NCBI GenBank assembly: GCA_030531795.1
Contig: JAUNMN010000002.1
Coordinates: 24,890-88,889, forward strand
DNA length: 64,000 nt
Direction of reading: 5' to 3'
Origin: Neisseria sp.
GTDB lineage: Bacteria; Pseudomonadota; Gammaproteobacteria; Burkholderiales; Neisseriaceae
The translations under genes were made by a program, and so were the position numbers. The notes beneath the pieces were generated by a model, which was given only the letters and a program-made list of their open reading frames with translations, was not told where the DNA came from and made no database searches. The first letter of the stretch is position 1; each line of letters begins with the position of its first letter. Of this stretch, positions 25,896 to 34,684 are shown one piece after another.

Positions 25896-25915
25896 ATGCC
25901 GTCTGCAGACGGCAT
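25896..25915. repeat. Palindromic double uptake sequence between nuoF and nuoE
   Basis: ATGCCGTCTGCAGACGGCAT, perfect palindrome; its last base is part of the nuoE stop triplet. It creates a hairpin inside the nuo transcript between the nuoE stop and the nuoF ribosome site. Confidence 0.85.
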
Positions 25916-26388
25916 CAGTTTAATTCTGCCAACTTGGCTTCAATCGCATCTTCAGTCATGAAGCTGCACATTTTGTGGTTGTTCACCAACATCACAGGCG
26001 CATCGCCACACGCACCCATGCACTCGCCTTCTACTAAAGTGTACATGCCGTCTGCAGTGGTTTCGCCGTAGCCGATGCCCAATTTTTGTTTTAAATATTC
26101 GCCTGCATGAACGCCACCACGCAAAGCACAAGGCAAGTTGGTGCAAACTGTGAGTTTGTATTTGCCAACAGGTGCCAAGTCATACATATTATAAAAGCTG
26201 GCAACTTCATACGCCGCCGCAGGGGCAATGCCAATATAGTTGGCAACGTATTCAATCAATTCGGCACTCAACCAACGTTTTTCTACTTGGGCAATGCGCA
26301 AAGCACCCATCACTGCCGAACGGCGTTGGTCGGCAGGATATTTTGCCAACTCAACATCAATTTGTTGTAAAGATTCTGCGGATAACAT
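25915..26388 (-). CDS. nuoE: NADH-quinone oxidoreductase subunit E
   Basis: Thioredoxin-like [2Fe-2S] subunit (cluster N1a) next to NuoF. 157 residues; the four cluster cysteines are visible as 'CTNLPC' and 'CMGAC'. The start codon overlaps the nuoD stop by one base (TAATG), so translation is coupled. The stop is formed at the edge of a palindromic uptake sequence. Confidence 0.96.
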   Translation of the reverse strand: MLSAESLQQIDVELAKYPADQRRSAVMGALRIAQVEKRWLSAELIEYVANYIGIAPAAAYEVASFYNMYDLAPVGKYKLTVCTNLPCALRGGVHAGEYLKQKLGIGYGETTADGMYTLVEGECMGACGDAPVMLVNNHKMCSFMTEDAIEAKLAELN

Positions 26389-27644
26389 TAGCGGTCCACC
26401 TCTCCGAATACGATGTCTTGCGTACCAATAATCGCCACCACGTCAGCGAGCATGTGTCCGCGTGCCATTTCGTCCATGCCTTGCAAGTGAGCAAAACCTG
26501 GAGCGCGGATTTTTAAGCGATATGGCTTATTTGCACCGTCTGAAATCATGTAAATACCAAATTCGCCTTTAGGGTGTTCCACCGCACTGTAAGTCTCACC
26601 TTCAGGAACGTGCATGCCTTCGGTAAACAATTTGAAATGGTGAATCAAATCTTCCATGCCCAATTTCATGTCGGTACGTTTAGGCGGCGCAACTTTAGTA
26701 TTATCGGTAATCACAGGACCTGGGTTAGCTTTAAGCCATTGTACGCATTGTTTGATGATGCGATTTGACTCACGCATTTCGGCAATACGGCACAAATAGC
26801 GGTCGTAACAGTCGCCGTTCACGCCAACGGGAATATCAAAATCCATCGCCGCATAAGCATCGTATGGCGTTTTCTTACGCAAATCCCACTCAATGCCCGA
26901 ACCGCGCAACATCACGCCCGTAAAGCCTTTTTGCAAAGCACGTTCAGGCGACACTACGCCGATGCCAACCGTACGTTGTTTCCAAATACGGTTGTCGGTC
27001 AACAGGCTTTCGTATTCATCTACACAACTTGGAAAACGCTCGGTAAAGGCTTCGATGAAATCCAACATCGTGCCTTCGCGCGCTTCATTGAGTTTTTTCA
27101 ATACTTTGCTGTTGCGGAATTTGCTGCTTTCGTATTTCGGCATGAAGTCGGGCAAATCGCGGTATACGCCACCTGGGCGGAAATACGCCGCGTGCATACG
27201 CGCACCCGACACCGCTTCATACAAGTCCATCAACTCTTCGCGTTCGCGGAAAGCGTACAAGAACACGGTCATCGCACCAATATCCAAAGCGTGCGAACCG
27301 ATGCCCATCAAGTGATTCAAAATACGCGTTACTTCAGCAAACATGGTGCGAATGTATTTGGCGCGTTCAGGCACTTCAATGCTCGCCAATTTTTCAATCG
27401 CCAAGCAATACGCTTGCTCGTTCACCATCATCGACACATAGTCCAAGCGATCCATATACGGCAAGGCTTGCAAATAAGTGCGCGTTTCCGCCAATTTTTC
27501 TGTGCCGCGGTGCAACAAACCGATGTGTGGGTCAGCACGAACAATGGTTTCGCCGTCCAACTCCAACACCATACGCAACACGCCGTGTGCTGCAGGGTGT
27601 TGCGGGCCAAAGTTAATCGTGTAATTTCTTAATTTATTAGCCAC
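26388..27644 (-). CDS. nuoD: NADH-quinone oxidoreductase subunit D
   Basis: 49-kDa subunit that forms the quinone-binding site with NuoB. I place the start at the GTG at 27644: the protein then begins '[20 protein letters not shown]' after fMet as in relatives, and GAGGAG lies 7 bases upstream; 418 residues. Motifs: 'GPQHPAAHG', 'GLLHRGTEK', '[10 protein letters not shown]', and a C-terminal '[18 protein letters not shown]'. The GTG start overlaps the nuoC stop by 8 bp. Confidence 0.95.
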   Translation of the reverse strand: MANKLRNYTINFGPQHPAAHGVLRMVLELDGETIVRADPHIGLLHRGTEKLAETRTYLQALPYMDRLDYVSMMVNEQAYCLAIEKLASIEVPERAKYIRTMFAEVTRILNHLMGIGSHALDIGAMTVFLYAFREREELMDLYEAVSGARMHAAYFRPGGVYRDLPDFMPKYESSKFRNSKVLKKLNEAREGTMLDFIEAFTERFPSCVDEYESLLTDNRIWKQRTVGIGVVSPERALQKGFTGVMLRGSGIEWDLRKKTPYDAYAAMDFDIPVGVNGDCYDRYLCRIAEMRESNRIIKQCVQWLKANPGPVITDNTKVAPPKRTDMKLGMEDLIHHFKLFTEGMHVPEGETYSAVEHPKGEFGIYMISDGANKPYRLKIRAPGFAHLQGMDEMARGHMLADVVAIIGTQDIVFGEVDR

Positions 27645-28224
27645 CGTAATGCTCCTCGCGAACAATGCGTGGGGTAATCTCACGCGGCTCTATGCTAACA
27701 GGTTGATAAACCACGCGTTTTTCAACTTCATCGTAACGCATTTCCATATGACCCGAAATCGGGAAATCTTTGCGGAATGGATGCCCCACAAAGCCATAAT
27801 CGGTCAAAATGCGGCGTAAATCTGGGTGGTTATTAAACATGATGCCATACAAATCAAAGGCTTCGCGTTCATACCAATCGGCGCTGTTGTATAACTCGGT
27901 TACGGTTTCCACCACGGGAAAATCGTCGTCATCTGCCCACACACGCACACGAATGCGCTGATTGTTTTGCACCGACACCAACTGGCTCACCACCGCAAAA
28001 CGCTTGCCATTCCATTCCTCGTTGCGATAAGTGCTGTAATCCACGCCACACAAATCCACCAAAGATTCAAAGTGCAAATCGTCTTGGTCGCGCAAAGTTT
28101 GCATCACAGCCAAATAATGTTCTGCCGAACATTCAACCGTTACTTCGTCAAACGCCAACACCACCGACAAAGCCTTGTCGCCCAATGCCGTCTGCACTGC
28201 TTTTTGTAAATCAATCACGTGCAT
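27637..28224 (-). CDS. nuoC: NADH-quinone oxidoreductase subunit C
   Basis: 30-kDa peripheral-arm subunit, separate from NuoD as in most bacteria outside the enterics. 195 residues; the signature '[18 protein letters not shown]' region is present as '[20 protein letters not shown]'. The C-terminus '[10 protein letters not shown]' is basic to acidic and variable. An uptake sequence near the start encodes part of the N-terminal helix. Confidence 0.96.
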   Translation of the reverse strand: MHVIDLQKAVQTALGDKALSVVLAFDEVTVECSAEHYLAVMQTLRDQDDLHFESLVDLCGVDYSTYRNEEWNGKRFAVVSQLVSVQNNQRIRVRVWADDDDFPVVETVTELYNSADWYEREAFDLYGIMFNNHPDLRRILTDYGFVGHPFRKDFPISGHMEMRYDEVEKRVVYQPVSIEPREITPRIVREEHYGG

Positions 28225-28233
28225 TTTTCGCTC

Positions 28234-28713
28234 CTAGTTGCGGGCAATGGTGTAAGTGCGTTTGATTTTGCCCTGCAACTGAATCAAGCCATAAATCAAG
28301 GCTTCCGCAGTGGGCGGACAACCTGGCACATAAACATCAACAGGCACGATGCGGTCGCAACCACGCACCACTGAATAAGAATAATGATAATAACCGCCAC
28401 CGTTGGCACATGAACCCATAGACAACACCCAACGCGGTTCAGCCATTTGGTCGTAGACGCGGCGCAAAGCAGGAGCCATTTTGTTGCACAAAGTGCCTGC
28501 CACAATCATCAAATCCGACTGACGTGGAGACGGACGGAAAATAATACCGAAGCGGTCAAGGTCGTAACGAGACGCACCCGCTTGCATCATTTCCACCGCG
28601 CAGCACGCCAAACCAAAGGTTACTGGCCACAAAGAACCCGTACGCACATAATTAAGCACCGTATCCGCGCTGGCGGTTACGAAGCCCTTATTCAAAACGC
28701 CTTCTATTCCCAT
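28234..28713 (-). CDS. nuoB: NADH-quinone oxidoreductase subunit B
   Basis: Carries the terminal [4Fe-4S] cluster N2 that reduces quinone. 159 residues from the ATG at 28713, which gives the standard N-terminus '[20 protein letters not shown]'; the frame runs further upstream into nuoA. Cluster ligands: the tandem cysteines in '[11 protein letters not shown]', plus 'GSCANGGG' and '[11 protein letters not shown]'. Its start overlaps the end of nuoA by 10 bp. Confidence 0.96.
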   Translation of the reverse strand: MGIEGVLNKGFVTASADTVLNYVRTGSLWPVTFGLACCAVEMMQAGASRYDLDRFGIIFRPSPRQSDLMIVAGTLCNKMAPALRRVYDQMAEPRWVLSMGSCANGGGYYHYSYSVVRGCDRIVPVDVYVPGCPPTAEALIYGLIQLQGKIKRTYTIARN

Positions 28714-29072
28714 TCCAGCGCACCTTTTTTCCACTCATAAACAAAGCCCACCGTCAATAAAACGATGAACACAAACATAGACCAGAACGCATACGCGCCC
28801 GTTTGCGCCAACAATTCCTTAAACACCACCGCCCAAGGAATCATGAACGCCACTTCCAAATCAAACAAGATGAACAAAATCGCCACCAAGTAATAACGCA
28901 CGTCAAACTTCATACGCGCGTTTTCAAATGCTTCAAAACCACATTCAAACGGCGCATCTTTCTCACGATAATGGCGTTTTGGGCCCAAAATATTGCCCAA
29001 AAGCAGGAAAAGAATACCCGCAAATAAGCCGATTAAAATAAAAATCAGCACGGGAAAGTAATTTGCTAACAT
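28704..29072 (-). CDS. nuoA: NADH-quinone oxidoreductase subunit A
   Basis: Three-helix membrane subunit, 122 residues, first gene of the nuo operon. Family motifs: 'YECG'-like '[20 protein letters not shown]' in the cytoplasmic loop and '[16 protein letters not shown]' in helix 2. The promoter and a possible Fur site lie 50-150 bp upstream. Confidence 0.96.
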   Translation of the reverse strand: MLANYFPVLIFILIGLFAGILFLLLGNILGPKRHYREKDAPFECGFEAFENARMKFDVRYYLVAILFILFDLEVAFMIPWAVVFKELLAQTGAYAFWSMFVFIVLLTVGFVYEWKKGALEWE

Positions 29073-29121
29073 GGCTTGCCACCTAATAATTGACGCAAAA
29101 TAGCTGGAATAAATCTGGCTA

Positions 29122-29150
29122 ATTGTAGCGAAATTTAACGTTAATTTAAA
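29122..29150 (-). promoter_or_regulatory. Candidate nuo operon promoter
   Basis: On the minus strand, TTTAAA (29145-29150), 17 bp, TACAAT (29122-29127). The -10 matches 5 of 6 and the -35 matches 4 of 6. It lies about 50 bp before the nuoA ATG with no other start in between. Confidence 0.6.
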
Positions 29151-29202
29151 GTTACTTCAGCATTTTTCTGCAAAAAAAACTGAATAATTTCAATAACTAA
29201 TT

Positions 29203-29221
29203 GAGAATGGTTATTATTTAT
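29203..29221. promoter_or_regulatory. Possible Fur box upstream of nuoA
   Basis: GAGAATGGTTATTATTTAT matches the 19-bp Fur consensus at about 12 positions. It is centred nearly 100 bp upstream of the inferred nuo start, a position suited to activation rather than repression. Direct activation of nuo by Fur has been reported in Neisseria meningitidis; applying it here is inference. Confidence 0.4.
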
Positions 29222-29265
29222 AAATTTATTTATAAAAGCTATTAACAGTTTCTTAACGAAAAATC

Positions 29266-29285
29266 ATGCCGTCTGCAGACAGCAT
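29266..29285. repeat. Imperfect palindromic double uptake sequence
   Basis: ATGCCGTCTGCAGACAGCAT; one base breaks the palindrome (AGACAGC in place of AGACGGC), so only one arm is a full uptake core. Confidence 0.8.
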
Positions 29286-29553
29286 TTCTTACCAAATCGC
29301 CCGAATTTTCAACAGAAAATTCAATAAAAACATTCATCAAACCGTTTATTCATTGTTACAAAATAACAGCCTTTAGGAAAGTTTTGACCAAGCCTTCATC
29401 ATTCATCATGCTTTCTTTTTATTTATCAAACATAATTTCACAATTTATAAATATTGCAATTTTATGCTAAAGGTAAACCAAAAATAAACAATAAAAGACA
29501 TAAAATGCCGTCTGCAACTTATTCTCATTTAAAATTCACAAAAATAACAACAA

Positions 29554-29577
29554 AAAACAGCACCGAAGTGCTGTTTT
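29554..29577 (-). terminator. Terminator after the DUF805 gene, with UUCG loop
   Basis: On the minus strand AAAACAGCAC-TTCG-GTGCTGTTTT: a 10-bp stem closed by the very stable C(UUCG)G tetraloop and followed by T residues, 17 bp after the stop codon. Confidence 0.88.
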
Positions 29578-29593
29578 GAGATGAAAAATGAAA

Positions 29594-30364
29594 TCAGGCT
29601 TTGGGATTTCTGCCGTATTGATTGTCTCCTGCTTGGCTGTCTTGGCAATAGAAAATCAACAAAACAATCCAAGCAAAGAAATTAACTATAGGAATAAAGA
29701 CAAGCAACTGCCACCAACCTGAACGCCCCGTGTCATGTAAACGACGCGCAGCGACAGCCCAAGCAGGAATACTCATGTATATTGCAAAAACCATAAACAA
29801 TATAGCAATAGCAACCATTCCTCCTGAAACCTCATCAACCCTGTCTATTATGAACCCCAAAAAATTGCTAACCAGCGTTAATGGCAATCCGATAAGAATA
29901 AAATAAAACAGTGAAAATCCCCAAAACTCTTTGCGTCTGGCACGCCCTGAAAAATCGCTGCGTTTTTTAGTCAAGCCAGCAACAAAATAATCCCACAATG
30001 ACAAATCTGCTGCGGTATTTGGTGCAACATTCTGATAAACACCCTGCGGATAAGTGGCTTGATAAACGGCGGTCTCTCTGGCGGCAATCGCTGGCGCAGG
30101 CGCGGCGTATTCTCTGTTCACATTCATTGCCGAAGCTAAATTGTCTTTTTCTAAACTCACGACTGGCGCATGAGCGACAGGCAATTCTTTATAAACCGCA
30201 ACCGCTTTGCCGTCTGCATTCACATCAAAATCCACGCGCATGGCGCGTTGTGGGAAATCGAGTTCGCGCCATTCGCTAAACGCAAAAACATAGCGATTGC
30301 CATCATCTGCCGAAATGATGCCTTCGCTGATTTGAACGGTAACGTCTAAAATTTGACCTTTCAT
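29594..30364 (-). CDS. DUF805 membrane protein with an N-terminal soluble domain
   Basis: 256 residues from the ATG at 30364 (AAGGCG just upstream); the frame extends further but begins without a ribosome site. Residues 1-70 form a small soluble domain ('MKGQILDVTVQISEGIISAD'), then a low-complexity linker rich in Ala/Pro, then the DUF805 region (about 135-256) with a 'DFSGRARRKEFWGFSLFYF' entry and four hydrophobic helices, 'RRLHDTGRSGWW' between helices 3 and 4, and a 'QAGDNQYGRNP' tail. The DUF805 motifs are clear; function is unknown. Monocistronic, with its own terminator. Confidence 0.8.
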   Translation of the reverse strand: MKGQILDVTVQISEGIISADDGNRYVFAFSEWRELDFPQRAMRVDFDVNADGKAVAVYKELPVAHAPVVSLEKDNLASAMNVNREYAAPAPAIAARETAVYQATYPQGVYQNVAPNTAADLSLWDYFVAGLTKKRSDFSGRARRKEFWGFSLFYFILIGLPLTLVSNFLGFIIDRVDEVSGGMVAIAILFMVFAIYMSIPAWAVAARRLHDTGRSGWWQLLVFIPIVNFFAWIVLLIFYCQDSQAGDNQYGRNPKA

Positions 30365-30560
30365 GGTTCGCCTTTTCACTCCAAACAAAATAAAGCGATT
30401 GGCGCACCTACTTCCATTCCAAATCGCGCTGAACGCCCTTGCTTTGCCCAAATAATGTTCAAAAATACGATTCACTCGCCGCGCTTACTCGAATAAGGTT
30501 CGCCAAAGCAAGCAAAAGCTAAATTGTAGCAGTGTTTGTAAACATCAAAAAAACAGAAAA

Positions 30561-30598
30561 ATGCCGTCTGCAACTCTTACTCAAATCGCAGACGGCAT
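30561..30598 (-). terminator. Inverted uptake-sequence pair after the ABC exporter gene
   Basis: ATGCCGTCTGC and its complement enclose a 16-base loop, followed on the minus strand by TTTTTCTG. It lies about 40 bp past the stop codon of the exporter gene. Confidence 0.65.
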
Positions 30599-30638
30599 CG
30601 TTTTGTTTTTAGGTGTGTCAACACGCATGAAGCGGTTT

Positions 30639-32480
30639 TTACGCTTCGCTGTTCAAGAAACCGCCGCTTTGACGCGACCAAAGTTTGGCGTACAAACCTT
30701 TTTGTGCCAACAGTTCGGCGTGCGTACCTTGTTCCACAATTTTGCCTTTGTCCAGCACAATCAGTCTGTCCATCGCGGCGATGGTAGAGAGGCGATGAGC
30801 AATGGCGATGACGGTTTTGTTTGCCATCATTTTGTCCAAACTTTCTTGAATCGCTGCTTCCACTTCGCTATCGAGCGCGCTGGTGGCTTCATCCAACAAC
30901 AAAATCGGTGCGTCTTTGAGCATCACGCGGGCAATGGCAATGCGCTGTCTTTGTCCGCCCGACAATTTCACGCCGCGCTCGCCAACGTGGGCATCGTAGC
31001 CGCGTCTGCCTTTGGCATCGTATAAATCGGGAATGAAGTTGGCGGCTTCAGCGCGTTCGGCAGCGGAAATCATTTCTTCATCGCTGGCTTTGGGGCGACC
31101 GTAAACGATGTTGTCGCGCACCGAACGATGCAACAAACTGGTGTCTTGCGTGACCAAACCGATTTGGGCACGCAGCGATTCTTGGGTGATGTCGCGCACG
31201 TCTTGTCCGTCAATGGTGATGTTGCCGTTTTTCGGTTCATAAAAACGCAATAATAGGTTCACAATCGTTGATTTGCCTGCGCCCGAACGCCCGATTAAAC
31301 CGACTTTTTCGCCTGCTTTGATTTCCAAATTGAAGCCATTGAGCAGGGTTTTGCCTTCTTCATAGCCAAAATCCACATCTTCAAAACGAATGATGCCGTC
31401 TGACACTTTCAGCGGCAAAGCGGCTGGTTTGTCTACGATGGTTTGCGGTTTAGACAAGGTTTGCATGCCGTCATTGACCGTGCCGATGTTTTCAAACAAA
31501 CGCGCCGACTCCCACATAATAAATTGCGATAAACCATTGATGCGCAAAGCCATTGCAGTGGCGGTGGCAATCGCACCCACGCCCACTTGCCCTTGATGCC
31601 ACAGCCACACGCCCAGTGCGGTGGTGGACAAAGTCAGCAACATATTGACGCTGAACACGCTGATGTCCAACGTGGTTGCCAAACGCATTTGGGCGTGTAC
31701 CGTGTGCATAAACTCTTGCATCGATTGCTTGGCATACGCCGCTTCGCGCGCGCCGTGTGAAAACAGTTTCACCGTGGTGATATTAGAATAAGCATCGGTT
31801 ACGCGACCCGACATCAAACTGCGTGCGTCTGCTTGGCGTTGCGCCGTTTGCGACAAACGCGGAATCAGCACGCGCATCACTGTACCAAACAGCACAATCC
31901 ACAACACAAATGGCAACAGCAGCCACGCATCCAATGCCGCCAAAATCACGCCCGAGGTGATGAAATACACCAAAACATACACCACCATATCGGCAATCGT
32001 CATCACCGTGTCGCGTACCGCTAATGCCGTCTGCATCACTTTTGCCGACACGCGTCCCGCAAATTCATCGTGGTAAAAACTCAAACTTTGGTTGAGCATC
32101 AGGCGATGGAAGTTCCAACGCAAACGCATCGGAAACACGCCTTGCAAGGTTTGCAGGCGCACATTCGATGCAATGAAGTGCCAAAAAATCGAAAACACCA
32201 GTAAAGCCGCCATGCCGAGCAATGCCCACCCCTGCTCCGACAGCAAAGTTTCGGGCGTGTATTTGCCCAGCCAGTCCACCACTTTGCCCATAAACTGAAA
32301 CAGCAAGGCTTCCATAATGCCCGTGCCAACAGTCAGCACCGCCAGCACCAAAATCCAGCCGCGCACGCCTTCCATGCTGCTCCAAATAAACGGCCACAAA
32401 CCTTTATTTGGCGTTATCGGTTCGGCATCTGGATAGGTTTCAATCCGATTTTCAAACCAAGAAAATATTTTATTAAACAT
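30639..32480 (-). CDS. ABC exporter, fused membrane and ATPase domains
   Basis: A 613-residue half-transporter of the MsbA/multidrug type. Residues about 20-340 form six membrane helices with charged cytoplasmic loops; residues about 360-600 form the ATPase: Walker A 'GRSGAGKST', Q-loop 'LVTQDTSLLHRSV', signature 'LSGGQRQRIAIARV', Walker B 'PILLLDEATSALDSE' and H-loop 'IAIAHRLSTI'. It would work as a homodimer exporting a lipid-like or hydrophobic compound from the inner membrane; the substrate is not evident. Monocistronic between two repeat elements. A Correia-like element lies 68 bp upstream of the start. Confidence 0.88.
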   Translation of the reverse strand: MFNKIFSWFENRIETYPDAEPITPNKGLWPFIWSSMEGVRGWILVLAVLTVGTGIMEALLFQFMGKVVDWLGKYTPETLLSEQGWALLGMAALLVFSIFWHFIASNVRLQTLQGVFPMRLRWNFHRLMLNQSLSFYHDEFAGRVSAKVMQTALAVRDTVMTIADMVVYVLVYFITSGVILAALDAWLLLPFVLWIVLFGTVMRVLIPRLSQTAQRQADARSLMSGRVTDAYSNITTVKLFSHGAREAAYAKQSMQEFMHTVHAQMRLATTLDISVFSVNMLLTLSTTALGVWLWHQGQVGVGAIATATAMALRINGLSQFIMWESARLFENIGTVNDGMQTLSKPQTIVDKPAALPLKVSDGIIRFEDVDFGYEEGKTLLNGFNLEIKAGEKVGLIGRSGAGKSTIVNLLLRFYEPKNGNITIDGQDVRDITQESLRAQIGLVTQDTSLLHRSVRDNIVYGRPKASDEEMISAAERAEAANFIPDLYDAKGRRGYDAHVGERGVKLSGGQRQRIAIARVMLKDAPILLLDEATSALDSEVEAAIQESLDKMMANKTVIAIAHRLSTIAAMDRLIVLDKGKIVEQGTHAELLAQKGLYAKLWSRQSGGFLNSEA

Positions 32481-32499
32481 ATATTTAACCTAAAAAATG

Positions 32500-32519
32500 A
32501 TGCCGTCTGCAGACGGCAT
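32500..32519. repeat. Palindromic double uptake sequence
   Basis: ATGCCGTCTGCAGACGGCAT, perfect palindrome, 20 bp upstream of the ABC exporter start and just before the second Correia-like element. Confidence 0.85.
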
Positions 32520-32548
32520 AAGCAATGCATTTCGCTATTCGCGCATGA

Positions 32549-32654
32549 TATAGTCTTTTAAATTTTAAATGATACAGCGTTGCTTCGCCTCGCCGTACTA
32601 CTTGTACTGTCTTCGGCTTCGCGCCTTGTCTCATTCTAAATTTATTCGACTATA
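32549..32654 (+). repeat. Correia-like miniature inverted-repeat element (short form), copy 2
   Basis: About 106 bp, bounded by TATAGTC and GACTATA, with the same internal order as copy 1 (CTTCGCCTCGCCGTACTAC, TGTACTGTCTTCGGC, GCGCCTTGTCTCAT). Read in the same orientation the two copies differ at only about 8-10 positions. It lies between the ABC exporter gene and ruvA, downstream of ruvA and upstream of the exporter. It has no coding capacity. Confidence 0.82.
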
Positions 32655-32774
32655 AAACTTTGTCGCGCCACAAAACAGCGCGATTTGAGCAAAGGTGTTT
32701 TGCGTATCAAGAAACAATCCCGATAAACCGTTTGCCTGAACTAAACTGAACCGCCGCTCAAAAACGCGCGTTCA

Positions 32775-33362
32775 TCATTTCAACATATTTTTCAATGCCA
32801 AACGCACGCCCTCGCCCACGTCCACCCCAGCAGGAATGTCCTTAATCGCCGCACGCGCTTCGCGTTCGTTGTAGCCCAAAGCCAGCAAGGTGCTGACAAT
32901 ATCATCGCTTTCATCACGATTGCCGTCTGCAGGGGCGAACAAACCCGTTGCCACATCGCTCGTTGCCAACTTGCCACGCAATTCCAAAATCATCCGTTCG
33001 GCGGTTTTCTTGCCGATGCCAGGAGCAGACGACAAACGTTTCACATCTTCTTGTGCCACCGCCTGCGCCAACTCGTCCGCATTCATCGCACTCAAAATGC
33101 CCAACGCGGTTTTCGCACCGATGCCGCTCACTTTAATCAGCTGGCGAAAAGTCGCTCGTTCGCTTTGCGTGGCAAAACCAAACAATAAATGCGCATCTTC
33201 ACGCACAATCAGCTGGGTGAACAATTGCACCGTTTCATTGAGCGCGGGCAAAAGGTAAAACGTTTGCATCGAAACGTCCACTTCATACGCCACGCCCTGC
33301 ACGTCAATCACCACTTGCGGCGGTTGCTTTTCAATCAGCTTACCTGTTAAACGGCTAATCAT
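32775..33362 (-). CDS. ruvA: Holliday junction helicase subunit RuvA
   Basis: Tetrameric protein that binds four-way junctions and loads the RuvB motor. 195 residues in three domains: N-terminal OB fold ('[20 protein letters not shown]'), a helix-hairpin-helix domain ('[17 protein letters not shown]' and '[19 protein letters not shown]', about 73-130), and the C-terminal RuvB-contact three-helix domain (about 148-195). An uptake sequence encodes the flexible linker before domain III, where it does no harm. ruvB and ruvC are not adjacent. Confidence 0.96.
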   Translation of the reverse strand: MISRLTGKLIEKQPPQVVIDVQGVAYEVDVSMQTFYLLPALNETVQLFTQLIVREDAHLLFGFATQSERATFRQLIKVSGIGAKTALGILSAMNADELAQAVAQEDVKRLSSAPGIGKKTAERMILELRGKLATSDVATGLFAPADGNRDESDDIVSTLLALGYNEREARAAIKDIPAGVDVGEGVRLALKNMLK

Positions 33363-33410
33363 GATGTTGTCCTATTGCGGCAAATACTGGATTTGCCAAA
33401 CCATAAAACG

Positions 33411-33441
33411 CAGAAAAACAGCCTGCAAAACAGGCTGTTGT
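33411..33441 (-). terminator. Terminator after the rlpA-like gene
   Basis: AACAGCCTG and CAGGCTGTT pair around CAAAA; on the minus strand the stem runs into TTTTTCTG. It is 46 bp after the stop codon of the RlpA-like gene and before ruvA. Confidence 0.85.
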
Positions 33442-33484
33442 TTTCGTCATTTTAAAAATGAAATGTTAAATGAAATCGTTTGAA

Positions 33485-34015
33485 TTAAATCGCTTTTTTG
33501 CTTGGCACGATTTGTTCAATTTTCACGTTTGCCGAACCTTGGTGCACAAAACCCAGTTTGTGCGCAGCGGCTTTAGACAAATCCAACACGCGGTTACCGT
33601 GGAATGGACCGCGGTCATTGATTTTCACCACCACTTCGCGACCATTCGATAAATTCGTTACTTTCACATAACTTGGAATCGGCAAGGTGCGATGTGCTGC
33701 CGTTAAAGCATTCATATTAAAACGCTCGCCGCTGGCGGTTTTTTTGCCGTGAAAACCAGGGCCATACCAAGATGCTTTACCTGTTTGACTAAACGCTCCT
33801 ACTTTCTTTTGTGGCGTGTAACGCTTGCCTGCCACTTGATAGCTCAAGTTGGCGGTGCGATGCAAAGGCTCTGCTTTAATGTATTCAGCACTCAAATCTT
33901 GAGTGTGGGCAACGGCGGCTTCGGTTGGCGCGTTGCTCAATTCGGCGTGTGCTGATGCGGTTAAAAACAAGGCGGCTAATCCACCCACGAAAAAAGTATG
34001 TTTGGCTTGAGTCAA
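33485..34015 (-). CDS. rlpA: Septal-ring RlpA-like double-psi beta-barrel protein
   Basis: 176 residues with a Sec signal peptide (about 1-24, '[17 protein letters not shown]') and probable cleavage after AHA; no lipobox, so it is periplasmic rather than a lipoprotein. The mature domain is a double-psi beta-barrel: '[20 protein letters not shown]', '[12 protein letters not shown]', '[18 protein letters not shown]'. The GxxSWYG, T/S-x-GE and H..LP..D motifs match RlpA, a lytic transglycosylase acting on denuded glycan at septa. The SPOR domain of longer RlpA proteins is absent, so septal targeting through denuded glycan is uncertain. Confidence 0.83.
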   Translation of the reverse strand: MTQAKHTFFVGGLAALFLTASAHAELSNAPTEAAVAHTQDLSAEYIKAEPLHRTANLSYQVAGKRYTPQKKVGAFSQTGKASWYGPGFHGKKTASGERFNMNALTAAHRTLPIPSYVKVTNLSNGREVVVKINDRGPFHGNRVLDLSKAAAHKLGFVHQGSANVKIEQIVPSKKAI

Positions 34016-34148
34016 AACAAAGTCCTATTCTGGAGTTAAAAAGGTTGTTGAGATGGCGACAACGGTTTAAACAAACGCTTGACGCTTTCTCTGCCGATTC
34101 TGTTTTTATGCTTCTACGGCTGTTGTTGATTTGCAGACGGCACCTGTG

Positions 34149-34613
34149 TCAATTGCCGTCTGCAAAATCGTTTTGTCGCCATGCTTCAAACAACATCACG
34201 GCAACGGTATTCGATAAATTCATGCTTCTGCTGCCTGCTTTCATCGGCAAGCGCAATTTTTGTTCGGCAGGCAAACTGTCCAAAATGTCGGCGGGCAAAC
34301 CGCGCGTTTCTGGGCCAAACAAAAACACGTCGCCCGCTTGAAAATTCGCTTGGTCGTGGCGTTGGCTGCCTTTAGTGGTGAGCGCAAAAATGCGTCTGCC
34401 TGCCAGTGCCGCCACGCAATCGGCGAAATTCTCATGCACGATGACGCGTGCAAATTCATGGTAATCCAAACCTGCGCGTTTCATTTTGCTGTCGTCCAAG
34501 GGAAAACCCAAGGGTTTCACCAAATGCAACTCCGCTCCCGTGTTGGCACATAAACGAATAATATTGCCTGTGTTGGGCGGAATTTCAGGCTGAAAAAGGA
34601 CAACAGTAAACAT
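34149..34613 (-). CDS. trmL: tRNA (cytidine/uridine-34 2'-O)-methyltransferase TrmL
   Basis: SPOUT-fold enzyme that methylates the wobble ribose of tRNA-Leu isoacceptors with SAM. 154 residues, a minimal single domain of the usual size. Motifs: 'FQPEIPPNTGNIIRLCANTG' (residues 7-26), 'LVKPLGF', and the trefoil-knot region 'DVFLFGPETRGLP' and 'IPM'-like 'RLPMKAGSRSMNLSNTVAV'. Two uptake sequences, facing outward, lie after or overlap the stop region. Confidence 0.95.
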   Translation of the reverse strand: MFTVVLFQPEIPPNTGNIIRLCANTGAELHLVKPLGFPLDDSKMKRAGLDYHEFARVIVHENFADCVAALAGRRIFALTTKGSQRHDQANFQAGDVFLFGPETRGLPADILDSLPAEQKLRLPMKAGSRSMNLSNTVAVMLFEAWRQNDFADGN

Positions 34614-34684
34614 GATTTGCGCTTAAATTCATGATTTTGGATTTGATTTGAAGTGCGACACTATGCCCCACATTGCCACTTTGG

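Larger units (their letters stand above)
29073..29593. other. AT-rich intergenic region upstream of nuoA
   Basis: 521 bp with no supportable gene. It contains the nuo promoter (29122-29150), a Fur-like site (29203-29221), an imperfect palindromic uptake sequence (29266-29285), one more uptake sequence near 29505 and the DUF805-gene terminator (29554-29577). Base composition is clearly AT-richer than the flanking genes. From 29286 to 29500 I see nothing recognisable. Confidence 0.6.

Noticed and set aside
29073..29593. Foreign island or lost mobile element in the AT-rich spacer
   Set aside because: No coding remnant, terminal repeats or attachment site; it contains ordinary promoter and terminator elements.
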